43,418 nt of DNA, taken from Corallococcus sicarius. GTDB lineage: Bacteria > Myxococcota > Myxococcia > Myxococcales > Myxococcaceae. The DNA lies in assembly GCF_003611735.1 (NCBI RefSeq), contig NZ_RAWG01000045.1, positions 1 through 43,418 of the forward strand, read 5' to 3'. Made by a program: the position numbers and the translations under genes. This document shows, piece by piece, positions 9,006 to 17,639 of the stretch. Positions within the stretch are counted from its first letter, which is position 1; every line of letters begins with the position of its first letter. Below the pieces are notes generated by a model. The model ran no database searches. It was not told the origin of the DNA and saw nothing but the letters and a program-made list of their open reading frames with translations.

Positions 9006-9986
9006 GCCGGCGTCGCGGACGTGGACGACGAGCTTTCCGATGGCTCGTCGTTCCTCCAGGGCGCGCAGGCCCTCGGAGGTCCTGCTCAGGGGCAGCCGGC
9101 CGGTGATGCGCGGGGCGACCTTGCCCTGCGCGTACCAGGTGAACAGCTGCTCCATGGTTTCGCGCAGGGCGGCCGGCTCGCGGTAGCGGAAGTAGCGCAG
9201 CGAGGAGCCGAGGACCGCGCGGTGCTTCACGAGGAGCCGGTGGGCCGGAATCTGGGGCACCTGGCCCGCCGCGAACCCGACGAGCACGTACCGTCCCCCC
9301 CAGCCCAGGGTCGAGAGCGCTGAATCGAAGAGCGGGCCTCCGACGGGATCGAAACAGACGTCCACGCCTGACGGCCCCGCGGCTGCCTGGACCTGCTCCT
9401 TCCAGTCCTCGTCGCGGTGGCTGATGACGTGGTCCGCGCCGGCTTCGCGCACCGTGGCGAGCTTGTCCGCCGTCCCCGCGACCGCGATGACGGTGGCGCC
9501 CAGCGCCTTGCCCAGCTGCACGGCCGCCAGGCCCACGCCCCCGCTCGCCCCGAGGACGAGCAGCGTCTGGGATGGCATCAAGCGGGCGACTCGCTGCAGC
9601 GCCAGCGCGGTGCTCACATACGCGCTGGTCAAGGCCGCCGCGACCTCGAACGAGACGCCGGCCGGAAGCAGGAAGGTCTCTCGCGACGCGGCCACGGCCT
9701 GTTCCGCGTAGCCCCCGTGCCACAGGATCGCCACGACCCGGTCCCCAAGCTGGAAGCCGGAGCCTTCGGGAGCGCTCGCGATCGTGCCCGCGGCCTCCAG
9801 CCCTGGAACGAAGGGCAGCGGTGGTCGGGTCTGGTACGTGCCGCCAATCATGAGGAGGTCGGCGAAGTTCACGCTGCACGCGTGCACGTCGATCTTCACC
9901 TCGCCTTCTCCCGGAACGGGCTCCGGCAGGTCCTCAAGGGTCAGCTGCCCGGGTCCACCCCAGGTCCTGCAAACGATGGCGCGCAC
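9000..9986 (-). CDS. Quinone-oxidoreductase-like MDR enzyme
   Basis: A 328-residue medium-chain dehydrogenase/reductase of the zinc-free NADPH:quinone oxidoreductase branch. An N-terminal GroES-like domain (SVNFADLLMIGGTY, residues 38-51) is followed by the Rossmann nucleotide site GASGGVG at 146-152. No structural or catalytic zinc ligands are visible. Such enzymes reduce quinones or enones, or act as trans-acting enoyl reductases in polyketide pathways. It starts with GTG one base after the aldo/keto reductase stop, as the last gene of a four-gene minus-strand operon. In that setting an enoyl-thioester or enone reductase role is plausible, but this is inferred from position. Confidence 0.85.
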   Translation of the reverse strand: MRAIVCRTWGGPGQLTLEDLPEPVPGEGEVKIDVHACSVNFADLLMIGGTYQTRPPLPFVPGLEAAGTIASAPEGSGFQLGDRVVAILWHGGYAEQAVAASRETFLLPAGVSFEVAAALTSAYVSTALALQRVARLMPSQTLLVLGASGGVGLAAVQLGKALGATVIAVAGTADKLATVREAGADHVISHRDEDWKEQVQAAAGPSGVDVCFDPVGGPLFDSALSTLGWGGRYVLVGFAAGQVPQIPAHRLLVKHRAVLGSSLRYFRYREPAALRETMEQLFTWYAQGKVAPRITGRLPLSRTSEGLRALEERRAIGKLVVHVRDAGL

Positions 9987-9987
9987 G

Positions 9988-10941
9988 TTATTGGCCCGGG
10001 GAAGAGAGGGTTTGCCACAGCCCTTCGTTCGCGGGCAGGGACAAGGCCTGGGTCACGAGCTGCTCCAACTGGTCAGGGCTGCGTGCGCCGACGAGGACCG
10101 ACGTCACGAACGGGCAGCGCAGCAGCCACCAGGTCGCGAGCCCCGCCGGTGAAAGCGAATGGGCGACGGCCTGGGTCTTCAACTGCTCGACTCGTAAGGC
10201 GTTCTCCGGGCTCCAGGCCTTCGCATAGAGGTCCCGGCGCTGCCCGATGCGGGTGTCCTCTGGAATGGAGCCAGCGAGGCTGTACTTGCCGCTCAGCAGG
10301 CCGCCCGCCAGGGGCGAGTACGGCGTGTATTGAAGCCCCAGCTTCAGGCAGGCCTCCAACACGCCGTTGTGCTCGTCGTCCCGTTCGAGCAGGTTGAAGC
10401 GGTTCTGGACCCAGCCGAACCCCGGGCTCCCCTTGGCGGCGGCGCTCCAGACATCGCTCGCGGACACATTGGACAGGCCGAACTGTCGAACCTTCCCCCG
10501 CTTGACGAGGTCCTGGAAGGTCGCGAGCACTTCGTCCCACGGGGTGGCGGGATCGGGCACGTGCGACAGGTAGAGATCGAGCGTGTCAACGCGAAGCCGG
10601 GCCAGCGTGCGGTCCACCTCTTCAAAGACATGCTTCCGACCGAGGCCGCCGCGAATCCCGACCTTGGACGAAAGGAGGACCCTGTCCCGCATCGCCGGGC
10701 CCCGAGAAGCCAGCCAGGAACCGATGAAGGACTCGCTGGCCCCATCCGCGTACGTGCCCGCGGTGTCGATGAGGTTGATACCCAGCGCCACGGCACGATC
10801 CAGGAGCGCGTGCGCTTCGGCTTCGGTCTCGCCCTTCCCCACCAGCTTCCGTGAGCTTCCAATGCCTCCGAAGTTCGCCGCACCCAGCGCGAACACAGAG
10901 ACCTCAAGGCCGCCGAGCCTGCGGTAGATCACGTCCGCCAC
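9988..10941 (-). CDS. Aldo/keto reductase
   Basis: A 317-residue NADPH-dependent TIM-barrel oxidoreductase. The catalytic tetrad is visible as Asp59 and Tyr64 in LIDTAGTYADG, Lys93 in LLSSKVG and His127 in LYLSHVPDP. The last motif is typical of bacterial AKRs related to the Tas/YajO and GSP69 type. The start overlaps the end of the thioesterase gene by 13 bases, so the two are probably translationally coupled. The substrate is unknown. As part of the KS operon it could reduce a ketone on a nascent chain or on the alpha-aminoketone proposed for the divergent operon. Confidence 0.87.
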   Translation of the reverse strand: MADVIYRRLGGLEVSVFALGAANFGGIGSSRKLVGKGETEAEAHALLDRAVALGINLIDTAGTYADGASESFIGSWLASRGPAMRDRVLLSSKVGIRGGLGRKHVFEEVDRTLARLRVDTLDLYLSHVPDPATPWDEVLATFQDLVKRGKVRQFGLSNVSASDVWSAAAKGSPGFGWVQNRFNLLERDDEHNGVLEACLKLGLQYTPYSPLAGGLLSGKYSLAGSIPEDTRIGQRRDLYAKAWSPENALRVEQLKTQAVAHSLSPAGLATWWLLRCPFVTSVLVGARSPDQLEQLVTQALSLPANEGLWQTLSSPGQ

Positions 10942-11441
10942 TCCTCGGGGAAGGGCAACCGCAGGTCACCTTCTCCAGCACCTGCCGAAGCCGGCACCCC
11001 GATGAGCGTGTAGTGCGCCGTGTAGGTCGCAGCCGGCGCCCCCTCATCGATGATGACGTGCGACGTGGCCGAGAGCCGCTCCTTCCCTCCACGCCGCAGG
11101 GCTTCGACCTCCAGGATGGGCAGCGAGTCGCACCGCGCCCGGTAGTCTCCGGTGATGGGTCGATGGAGGGCGAACTCGCAGCGCCGCAGGAGGATCTGCA
11201 CGGCGAGCCTCTCCGACCAGGCCTTCCGCACGAGCAGCAGCCAGGGAGCCAGTCCGGCGACGGTGAAGGCTCCCGGGCCGAAGGCCGTGCCCCTGTGGTT
11301 GATCGAAGGGCCGAGCGGCGCCGCGAGAACGATTCGCTGGGGCTCGAACTCCGCGAAGGTGATCCCGAGGAACTGCGTCATCGGGATCTGCTCGTGGAGC
11401 CCTCGTGCCAGCGAGGCCAGTACCTCCGGGTGGGCGCTCAT
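10929..11441 (-). CDS. Hotdog-fold thioesterase (YiiD C-terminal type)
   Basis: A 170-residue protein matching the putative thioesterase domain found at the C-terminus of E. coli YiiD. It has an N-terminal 'IPMTQFLGITF' segment, then NHRGTAFGPGAF followed by a hydrophobic helix, the usual central hotdog helix region. Many relatives have GG after GTAF, and here it is GP, which may affect the oxyanion region. Members hydrolyse acyl-thioesters. The gene overlaps the KS gene stop by four bases (ATGA) and the aldo/keto reductase by 13. This placement suggests it releases or edits the acyl chain made by the KS protein. Confidence 0.72.
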   Translation of the reverse strand: MSAHPEVLASLARGLHEQIPMTQFLGITFAEFEPQRIVLAAPLGPSINHRGTAFGPGAFTVAGLAPWLLLVRKAWSERLAVQILLRRCEFALHRPITGDYRARCDSLPILEVEALRRGGKERLSATSHVIIDEGAPAATYTAHYTLIGVPASAGAGEGDLRLPFPEEWRT

Positions 11442-14272
11442 GGGTCCAGCTCCAGGGCATCCGGGCCCGCTTCGAGCACGACGTGATAGTGCGTCCCGCC
11501 CGCCCCCGCGGCGTTGATGCCCGCGAAGCGCGCGTCCTTCAACTCCTGGGCCTCGGTGACGACGCGGAGGTTCTCCTGCGCACCGACAAGCGGACTCTTC
11601 ACACCCACCGTCGCAGGGGCCCTCTGGGTGCTCAGCATCAAGAGGGCCTTCATCAGGCTCGCGCCACCCGCCGCAGCCCCGGTGTGACCGATGTTGGGCA
11701 TGACGGCGCCAATGGGGAGCGGCCTGGCTCGCGCCGCGCCCAACGTTCGTCCGAGCGCGGTGGTCTCCGCGACGTCACTGGCACGGTGCCCGCTGCCGAA
11801 GCATTCGACGAACGCGAGGTCGTCCGCCGACACGTCACACCGGGAGTAGGCGCGCCGGATGGCCAGACTCATCGCGGTCTCGGAGACGAGGCCACGGTCT
11901 GGAAGCGGCGCGAAGGTGCTGCCAATGGACCGGATGATCCCGTGGATCCGCTCGCCGCGAGCCTTCGCGTCCGACAACCGCCGCAGAAGGCACACCGTGG
12001 CGCCCTCCCCCGGCAGATAGCCGTCGGAAGCAGCATCGAGCGCGGTCGGTGCGTCCCGCCGTGACACGAGCCCCATCGCGCACTCATCGGCGTAGCGCGT
12101 GTACCCGAGGCGCATGTCCGCCGTCGCCCAGAAGGCCGCGTCCACCTCTCCGGCCGCGAGACGGCCGCACGCGACTTCGAGGCCCCCGATGGACGATGCG
12201 GCGCCTCCGGCTTCGATGGCGCACGTGGGCCCCGTCAGATCGAAGGCCCGGGCGATGCGCGCCGCCATGAAGCTGGGGGACAGGTTGAACAGGCTGCCTG
12301 CCCACAGCTCGGGCAGGTCACCCGAGAGTCGCTTCATCACCGCTCGCAGCGTGCGGGACACCCCCTTGGGGTCCCTGCCCGTCCCACGCAAGGCGCGCAG
12401 GAGGTGCTCCTCAAGCTCCGGCAGACGCGCCGCCGCGACCTGGCGCAGCCCGTATTCGCTGCAGTGCTCCGCGGACACGACCACCGAGACATTGCTCCCT
12501 GCTTCGATGGGCACCTTCGACGCCGCGCTCCGCGCCAGGTCCACGAGCAGGTAGTGCAGCGGGTCGTACCGCAGGATGTCGGAAGGCCGCTCCGCGTACT
12601 GGCTGGCCTTGTCGGCGAAGTGCTCCGCGTCCAGATCGAGTGGCGCCCCCTGGTCGGAGTACAGCTCGCCACGCGCGGACTGTGACAGCCCCCGGTCGAG
12701 CGAGAGCCGACGGAAGGACCGCTGCCCCTGGAGAAGGTTGCGCCACAGCGTGGAGAGTCCAGGAGCGCCCGCGAATGCGCCCGCCACCCCCACGATGGCG
12801 ATGGGCTCGTCACTCCTCGTGGGGCCTCGGGGCTGGCTTCGGAGCAGGGTCCTGACCCGTGCTGGCGAAGGCCGGTCCTCCACCACCGCATGGTAGTTCT
12901 GACCGCCACTCGCGATGGCGCTCACACCACCGATGCGCGGCGTATCGCCTGCCGGCCAGGGACGGGCCGTCTTGTCGAGTTCGATGAGCCCACCCGGTTC
13001 GATCAGCGCTCCGTCCTTCTCGGCACGGAGCGGGCCCGCGATCTGCCCGGCCTCGAACATGGACAGGAGCGCGACAAGATTCGCCAGCCCCGAAGCCTCC
13101 TTGGCATGCCCCACGTTCCCCTTGATCGACAGCACGGGGACCGGAGACAGCGGCTGCCCGGCCTCCCCGTGCATCCTCAGCGCGCCATTGAAGACCTTCG
13201 TCTCCACGGCATCACCGGCCCGGGTGCCCGTACCGTGCGAGAGCAGCACTCCCAGCTCGGACGGAGAGACACCGGCCTGATCGATTGCACGCTTGATGGC
13301 GACCTGGTGCCCACGCGGGTTCGGAACCAGCATGTACCCTTCGGTCGCGCCGTCGTTCCCGCCGCCGACTCCACGGATCACGCCATGGATTGGCAGGCCC
13401 TCCTTCTGGGCCCGCTCCAGGGTCGTGAGCACCAGCATGACCACGCCATCGGAGATGACCGTGCCCGTGCCCTTCCTGGCGAAGGGGAAGCAGCCCTCCG
13501 CCGACAACAGGCGCGCGTTCGAGTAGAGGACCTGATTGACGGTGTCGACGTACGACAGCGCACCCGCGAGCGCCCACGGAGCACCTCGCGCGAGTTCCCG
13601 TGCCGCGAGTTCCACCGCGATGAGCCCCCCGGTGCAGTTGCCATCGACAATCAACGCCTTCTCCGTGGTGCCCAGATCCTCCGCGATCCCACTGGCCAGC
13701 CGGTGGATGGCTCGCTCGCGCGGGTCGGCGACGAAGCGGGGACCGAACGCGTCCAGCAGCTCGCGGCGGACCTGCTCCGCGACGTTCGACAGCTCCTGCG
13801 GGGTGAACTCACTCGGATGCGCGCCATGGACGAGGTAGGGCTGGAGCCGACCTGCCAGGGCGAGGACCGCGGCGTCATAGAGCCCGTGGCCGCCACCGCG
13901 TGAGTGCGCCATGAAGACCGGCACGGGCTGCCCGCTGAGCGAGCCAGGGGGCAGCTTCGCCGACGCCAGCGCGCGGTGGACCGCCTCCAGCACCCAGCGC
14001 TGCGCGAGCCCGGCTCCACCTGACGGGTCTTCTGGGCGCTCGCCCTCTTCGATGACGCCGCCCAGCGCCGTGTACAGCTTCGCCGCCCCCACGGACGCAG
14101 CGGGATCAAGGTACGTCGCGGGGGGAATGCGGTCCGCGGGCCAGACGCCATACGTCGTCTTCCCGCGCAGAAGAACATCCGCCAGCTCATCCAGTGAGCG
14201 GGCGCCAGGCAGCGCAAATGCAAAGCCAGTGATCGCTATCGGAGTGGCTCGGACCCAAGGTGATTGCAGCAT
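11438..14272 (-). CDS. Tandem beta-ketoacyl synthase fusion; second KS degenerate (CLF-like)
   Basis: A 944-residue protein with two ketosynthase folds and nothing else: no acyltransferase, ketoreductase or carrier domain. KS1 (about residues 8-475) has a full triad: Cys213 in DGNCTGG, His346 in LSHGTGT and His389 in GNVGHAKEA. KS2 (about 485-935) is degenerate. The nucleophile position is Gly690 (EAGGAASS), the first His is Phe825 (ECFGSGH), and only His863 (NIGHTGAAAG) remains. An active KS joined to a KS without its cysteine is the arrangement of KS/chain-length-factor pairs in type II PKS and PfaC. The start ATG 14272 has only a weak ribosome site. It is the first gene of the minus operon and divergent from the gene at 14557. 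Confidence 0.85.
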   Translation of the reverse strand: MLQSPWVRATPIAITGFAFALPGARSLDELADVLLRGKTTYGVWPADRIPPATYLDPAASVGAAKLYTALGGVIEEGERPEDPSGGAGLAQRWVLEAVHRALASAKLPPGSLSGQPVPVFMAHSRGGGHGLYDAAVLALAGRLQPYLVHGAHPSEFTPQELSNVAEQVRRELLDAFGPRFVADPRERAIHRLASGIAEDLGTTEKALIVDGNCTGGLIAVELAARELARGAPWALAGALSYVDTVNQVLYSNARLLSAEGCFPFARKGTGTVISDGVVMLVLTTLERAQKEGLPIHGVIRGVGGGNDGATEGYMLVPNPRGHQVAIKRAIDQAGVSPSELGVLLSHGTGTRAGDAVETKVFNGALRMHGEAGQPLSPVPVLSIKGNVGHAKEASGLANLVALLSMFEAGQIAGPLRAEKDGALIEPGGLIELDKTARPWPAGDTPRIGGVSAIASGGQNYHAVVEDRPSPARVRTLLRSQPRGPTRSDEPIAIVGVAGAFAGAPGLSTLWRNLLQGQRSFRRLSLDRGLSQSARGELYSDQGAPLDLDAEHFADKASQYAERPSDILRYDPLHYLLVDLARSAASKVPIEAGSNVSVVVSAEHCSEYGLRQVAAARLPELEEHLLRALRGTGRDPKGVSRTLRAVMKRLSGDLPELWAGSLFNLSPSFMAARIARAFDLTGPTCAIEAGGAASSIGGLEVACGRLAAGEVDAAFWATADMRLGYTRYADECAMGLVSRRDAPTALDAASDGYLPGEGATVCLLRRLSDAKARGERIHGIIRSIGSTFAPLPDRGLVSETAMSLAIRRAYSRCDVSADDLAFVECFGSGHRASDVAETTALGRTLGAARARPLPIGAVMPNIGHTGAAAGGASLMKALLMLSTQRAPATVGVKSPLVGAQENLRVVTEAQELKDARFAGINAAGAGGTHYHVVLEAGPDALELDP

Positions 14273-14486
14273 TGCCAGTGATCGTAGGGATCCATCCTGG
14301 CGATAGCCATAACCAGACGAGTGCAGCGAAAGCCGGTCAATCCTTCACACGCAAGAGGTTGCCCGCATCGCAACCCCCGGACCCCCTGAGCGAGTCGTTC
14401 CCCCTCCGGACAATCAAATGCTACCATGACCAGCATCGCGACACTCCACCCCTAATCACACCCAAATAAATCACGCCTGGCATGGA

Positions 14487-14515
14487 TTGACGGAGAATAT
14501 CTGCAAATGTATAGG
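14487..14515 (+). promoter_or_regulatory. Candidate sigma-70-type promoter of the plus-strand biosynthetic operon
   Basis: TTGACG (14487-14492) and TATAGG (14510-14515) are separated by exactly 17 bases in a locally AT-rich stretch. They lie about 40 bases before the ATG at 14557. The rest of the 284-base divergent gap shows no gene; a matching strong promoter for the minus operon is not obvious. This call comes from consensus matching only. Confidence 0.45.
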
Positions 14516-14556
14516 TTGTTTCTCCAGTCATTCCTCCCTCAAAACCTGGACAGTCC

Positions 14557-15471
14557 ATGAAAAAGATCGATCCGAGCCGCATCAAGGATTCGCTCATTGA
14601 CGTCTCGACCTTCCCCGCCGAGCTGAGCAAGGGCGACTCTGTTCCCCCGAACAGGGCGCTGGTGGATGCCATCATCGAGGCCGTCGAGAAGAAGAACGGC
14701 TTCGCGGTGGTGCACGGCGCGAACAAGCTGCTCGCGGCGCGCCAGCTGGACATCCGCACCGACGCCGGGGCGGAGCTGGCCCGCAACTACCTGGAAGGCC
14801 TCTTCCGCGCCGCCGCGCCGCGCTTCGACCTGAAGCGATACAGCCCGGTGGACGTCGCCTATGACCGCGTCGTCAAGATGGACGTCGACGGGTACAACAA
14901 GAACAAGAGCTTCACGCCGAACAGCGACCACACCGAGAGCCGCGAGTTCGTGACGACGAAGTGCATCCACTTCGACGCGGCGACGCCGTTCATCGCCAAC
15001 CTCTACGGCCCCAACCGGAACATCAGCGGCGGGCTGCCGATGATCTGCGACACGCGCAAGTTCTGCCAGGACAAGGGCATCGACCCGAAGTCGCTCATCG
15101 AGAACATCCCCAACAACTACAACGTCGCGCTCAAGCAGGAGTTCTACGACGAGGTCCTCAACGACTACTCGTTCGCGCTGAAGCTCGACCTGGAGAACGA
15201 CATCGTGATGATCGTCCTCCACAACGAGGTGGTGGGCGGCGTGGCCCACGCGGCGACCCAGCCCATGCGGCCCGACGCCAACCGGGATGCCCGCCGGCCC
15301 ATCCGCCATGTCGAGTACCAGGTGCCGGGCACGGAGGACCTCAAGCGCTGGTACGACTTCTACGGGCTCACGCTGTTCAAGGCGGACGACCACAAGGAGG
15401 ACCCCACCGTCTCCCGCTACGTCCGTGGCGAGCTCAACTCGTTCCCGCACGTCATCGACGTCCTGGCCTGA
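14557..15471 (+). CDS. Putative Fe(II)/2-oxoglutarate oxygenase-like protein, uncharacterised
   Basis: A 304-residue protein from ATG 14557. I do not recognise the family by name. A possible 2-His-1-carboxylate iron site is visible: H138-F-D140 in KCIHFDAATPFIANLYGPN, and His231 in GGVAHAATQP. An Arg-rich segment (RRPIRHVEYQ) 15 or so residues later could bind the 2-oxoglutarate carboxylate, as in TauD/clavaminate-synthase-like enzymes. Sequence between these (GGLPMICD) fits the same fold. It is the first gene of the plus operon, eight bases before the hydrolase. The oxygenase assignment is inference from motif spacing; a non-enzymatic cupin is the main alternative. Confidence 0.45.
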   Translation: MKKIDPSRIKDSLIDVSTFPAELSKGDSVPPNRALVDAIIEAVEKKNGFAVVHGANKLLAARQLDIRTDAGAELARNYLEGLFRAAAPRFDLKRYSPVDVAYDRVVKMDVDGYNKNKSFTPNSDHTESREFVTTKCIHFDAATPFIANLYGPNRNISGGLPMICDTRKFCQDKGIDPKSLIENIPNNYNVALKQEFYDEVLNDYSFALKLDLENDIVMIVLHNEVVGGVAHAATQPMRPDANRDARRPIRHVEYQVPGTEDLKRWYDFYGLTLFKADDHKEDPTVSRYVRGELNSFPHVIDVLA

Positions 15472-15479
15472 GGCGCGAC

Positions 15480-16391
15480 ATGACGACACGCTCGAACACC
15501 GCGCGGAATGCCGCGGAGATGAAGGAACTGCTCGCGTACCTGGACGCCCGGCCCTGGCCGGACGACTTCAAGGAAGCGCGGGTACACTACGACGCGCTCG
15601 GGACGCCGCTCGCGCCCGACATCAAGGCCGAACCCCTCAGCCTCGACGGGGTCGGAGCCCAGATCCTCACCCCTCCGGACTGCGATGCGGACCGCGCCCT
15701 CCTCTACCTGCACGGCGGCGGCTTCGTCTTCGGCTCGCTGAAGAGTCACGCCGGAATGGTCGGCGAGGTCGCCCGGGCCGCGCGCTGCCGCGTGCTGCAG
15801 CTCGACTACCGCCGGGCCCCCGAGCACCCCTACCCGGCCGCCGTCGAGGACGCGACCGCCGCGTACCAGTGGCTGCTGCGCCGGGGGTTCGCGCCCGGAC
15901 GCATCTCCATCGTGGGTGACTCCGCCGGCGGCGGGCTGGTGCTCGCGATGCTGGTCGCGGCCCAGGCGCAGGGGCTCCCGCTCGCGGGGGCCGCGGTGAG
16001 CATCTCTCCGCTGGTGGCCATGGAGCCCACCGGCGAGAGCTACCGGACGCGTGAGCACATCGACCCGCTCGTGCAGCGCAAGGTCGTGGACCAGGTCATC
16101 CGGCTGTACCTCAACGGGAAGAACCTCCGGCACCCGACAGCGGCGCCCATCCACGCGGACCTCACTGGCTTCCCGCCGCTGCTCATCCAGGTGGGCGAGC
16201 GGGAGATCCTCTTCAGCGACTCCGAGGCGCTCGCGAAGAAGGCGCGGGCCTCCGGCGTGGACGTCACGTTGGAGGAGTGGCCCGACATGGTGCACGTCTG
16301 GCACCTGCACCACCCGCGGCTTTCGAGCGGGCGTGAAGCCATTGCCCGGATTGGACAGTTCGTGATCGAGAAGACAGGAGCCCGGCCGTGA
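15480..16391 (+). CDS. Alpha/beta hydrolase, hormone-sensitive-lipase family
   Basis: A 303-residue esterase/lipase-type hydrolase. The oxyanion motif HGGGF is at 78-82 and the nucleophile Ser148 sits in GDSAGG. His272 in DMVHVWH is the likely catalytic histidine, with the acid expected in VGEREILFSDSE. The ATG at 15480 fits the alignment; longer frames upstream overlap the previous gene in another frame. Its end overlaps the next gene's GTG start (GTGA), so hydrolase and oxoamine synthase are probably translated together. In context it could hydrolyse an ester, lactone or acyl intermediate of the pathway; the real substrate is unknown. Confidence 0.87.
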   Translation: MTTRSNTARNAAEMKELLAYLDARPWPDDFKEARVHYDALGTPLAPDIKAEPLSLDGVGAQILTPPDCDADRALLYLHGGGFVFGSLKSHAGMVGEVARAARCRVLQLDYRRAPEHPYPAAVEDATAAYQWLLRRGFAPGRISIVGDSAGGGLVLAMLVAAQAQGLPLAGAAVSISPLVAMEPTGESYRTREHIDPLVQRKVVDQVIRLYLNGKNLRHPTAAPIHADLTGFPPLLIQVGEREILFSDSEALAKKARASGVDVTLEEWPDMVHVWHLHHPRLSSGREAIARIGQFVIEKTGARP

Positions 16392-17617
16392 AGAACCCCA
16401 CCGACCCGATCATGGGTCCCCATGCGCACCGCAACAACCAGAAGATGGTCCCGGCGAGCGAGAGCGCCTGGCGCGTGGCGCAGGACGCCAACATGCTGGG
16501 CATCCGTGTCGAGTTCAACGGCAGCCAGAACCGGCTGCGCGAGGTCGACACCGGGCACGAGTTCGTCAACCTGTGCTCGTGCTCCTACCTGGGGTTGAAC
16601 AGCCACCCGGACGTCATCCAGGGAGGCATCGACGCGCTCCGGAGCGAAGGCGTCACCGGGCTGTCCATGGCCGAGTTCCGCATCCGGCTGGGATTGATGG
16701 AGGAGCTGGAGGTGCAGCTCGCCGACCTGTTCGGCGGCCCCGTGCTCCCCGCGGTCACGTCCAGCGCGCTCACGGCGGCCATCCTGCCGATGCTCGGCTC
16801 CGGCCACCTGACGGACAGCGAGCCGTTGGTGATGGTGTTCGACAAGTTCGCGCACTTCTCGATGGCGTTCGTGAAGCCCATCGTCGCCGACGAGACGCTG
16901 GTGCTGAACAGCCCGCACAACGACATGAACTACCTGGAGGACGTCTGCCGCAAGTACCCCCGCGTGGCGTACGTGTGCGACGGCGTCTACTCCGTGGGCG
17001 GGAAGACGAACCTCGAAGCGCTGAGGACGCTGCAGGAGAAGTACGGGCTGTTCCTGTACATCGATGACTCGCACTCGCTCTCCACGCAGGGCAAGAACGG
17101 CGAGGGGTACATCCGCTCGCGGCTTCCCTCGATGAACGACCGGACGCTGATCATCGCCTCCACCGCCAAGGCGTTCGGCAGCACGGGCGGCATCGCGATG
17201 CTCGGCTCCCGCAAGCACTACGACTTCCTCTACCGGACGGGCCCGATGGGGTGGTCGCAGAGCCTGCGCACGGCCGCGATTGGCACGTCGCTGGGCAGCA
17301 TCAAGGTGCACCGCAGCCCCGAGCTGGGGAAGCGCCAGGAACAGCTCCGGAAGAACATCGCGCTGTTCGATGAGCACATCCAGACGGCACAGCGGGGCGA
17401 CGGGCTCCACATCAAGGTCGTGGAGGTGGGCGAGCAGGACAAGGCCGTCAAGCTCTCGCGCGAGTTGTACAAGCGGGGCTTCTACTGCTCGGCGGTCTTC
17501 TTCCCCATCGTCCCCGTCGGCCGCGCCGGCATCCGCCTCATGCTTCGCGGCGACCTGCCCACGGAGACGGTCCAGTCGTTCATCGACAACCTGAAGGCAG
17601 TCCTCGCGACGCTGTAG
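16388..17617 (+). CDS. PLP-dependent alpha-oxoamine synthase family enzyme
   Basis: A 409-residue fold-type I PLP enzyme related to BioF, Kbl, serine palmitoyltransferase, ALA synthase and CqsA. These condense an acyl-thioester with an amino acid and release CO2, giving an alpha-aminoketone. Visible features are the N-terminal SYLGL motif, DDSHS (Asp226-Ser230, usual form D-A/E-H-S) and the Schiff-base Lys261 in STAKAFGSTGG. It starts with GTG inside the preceding stop. A housekeeping biotin role is unlikely because no bio genes flank it. Next to a KS operon and ATP-grasp ligases it is the probable step joining a fatty or polyketide chain to an amino acid. Confidence 0.85.
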   Translation: MKNPTDPIMGPHAHRNNQKMVPASESAWRVAQDANMLGIRVEFNGSQNRLREVDTGHEFVNLCSCSYLGLNSHPDVIQGGIDALRSEGVTGLSMAEFRIRLGLMEELEVQLADLFGGPVLPAVTSSALTAAILPMLGSGHLTDSEPLVMVFDKFAHFSMAFVKPIVADETLVLNSPHNDMNYLEDVCRKYPRVAYVCDGVYSVGGKTNLEALRTLQEKYGLFLYIDDSHSLSTQGKNGEGYIRSRLPSMNDRTLIIASTAKAFGSTGGIAMLGSRKHYDFLYRTGPMGWSQSLRTAAIGTSLGSIKVHRSPELGKRQEQLRKNIALFDEHIQTAQRGDGLHIKVVEVGEQDKAVKLSRELYKRGFYCSAVFFPIVPVGRAGIRLMLRGDLPTETVQSFIDNLKAVLATL

Positions 17618-17639
17618 GCGAGAGAGGCGAGCCCGCGCG

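Noticed and set aside
11438-14272. KS fusion as part of a classical modular PKS
   Set aside because: No acyltransferase, ketoreductase or carrier-protein motif is visible in this protein or its neighbours.
14225-14285. Direct repeat GCCAGTGATCG (two copies about 49 bp apart) around the KS start
   Set aside because: One copy is inside the KS coding sequence at a conserved motif (IAITGF), so its sequence is set by the protein; two short copies are too few to call an operator.
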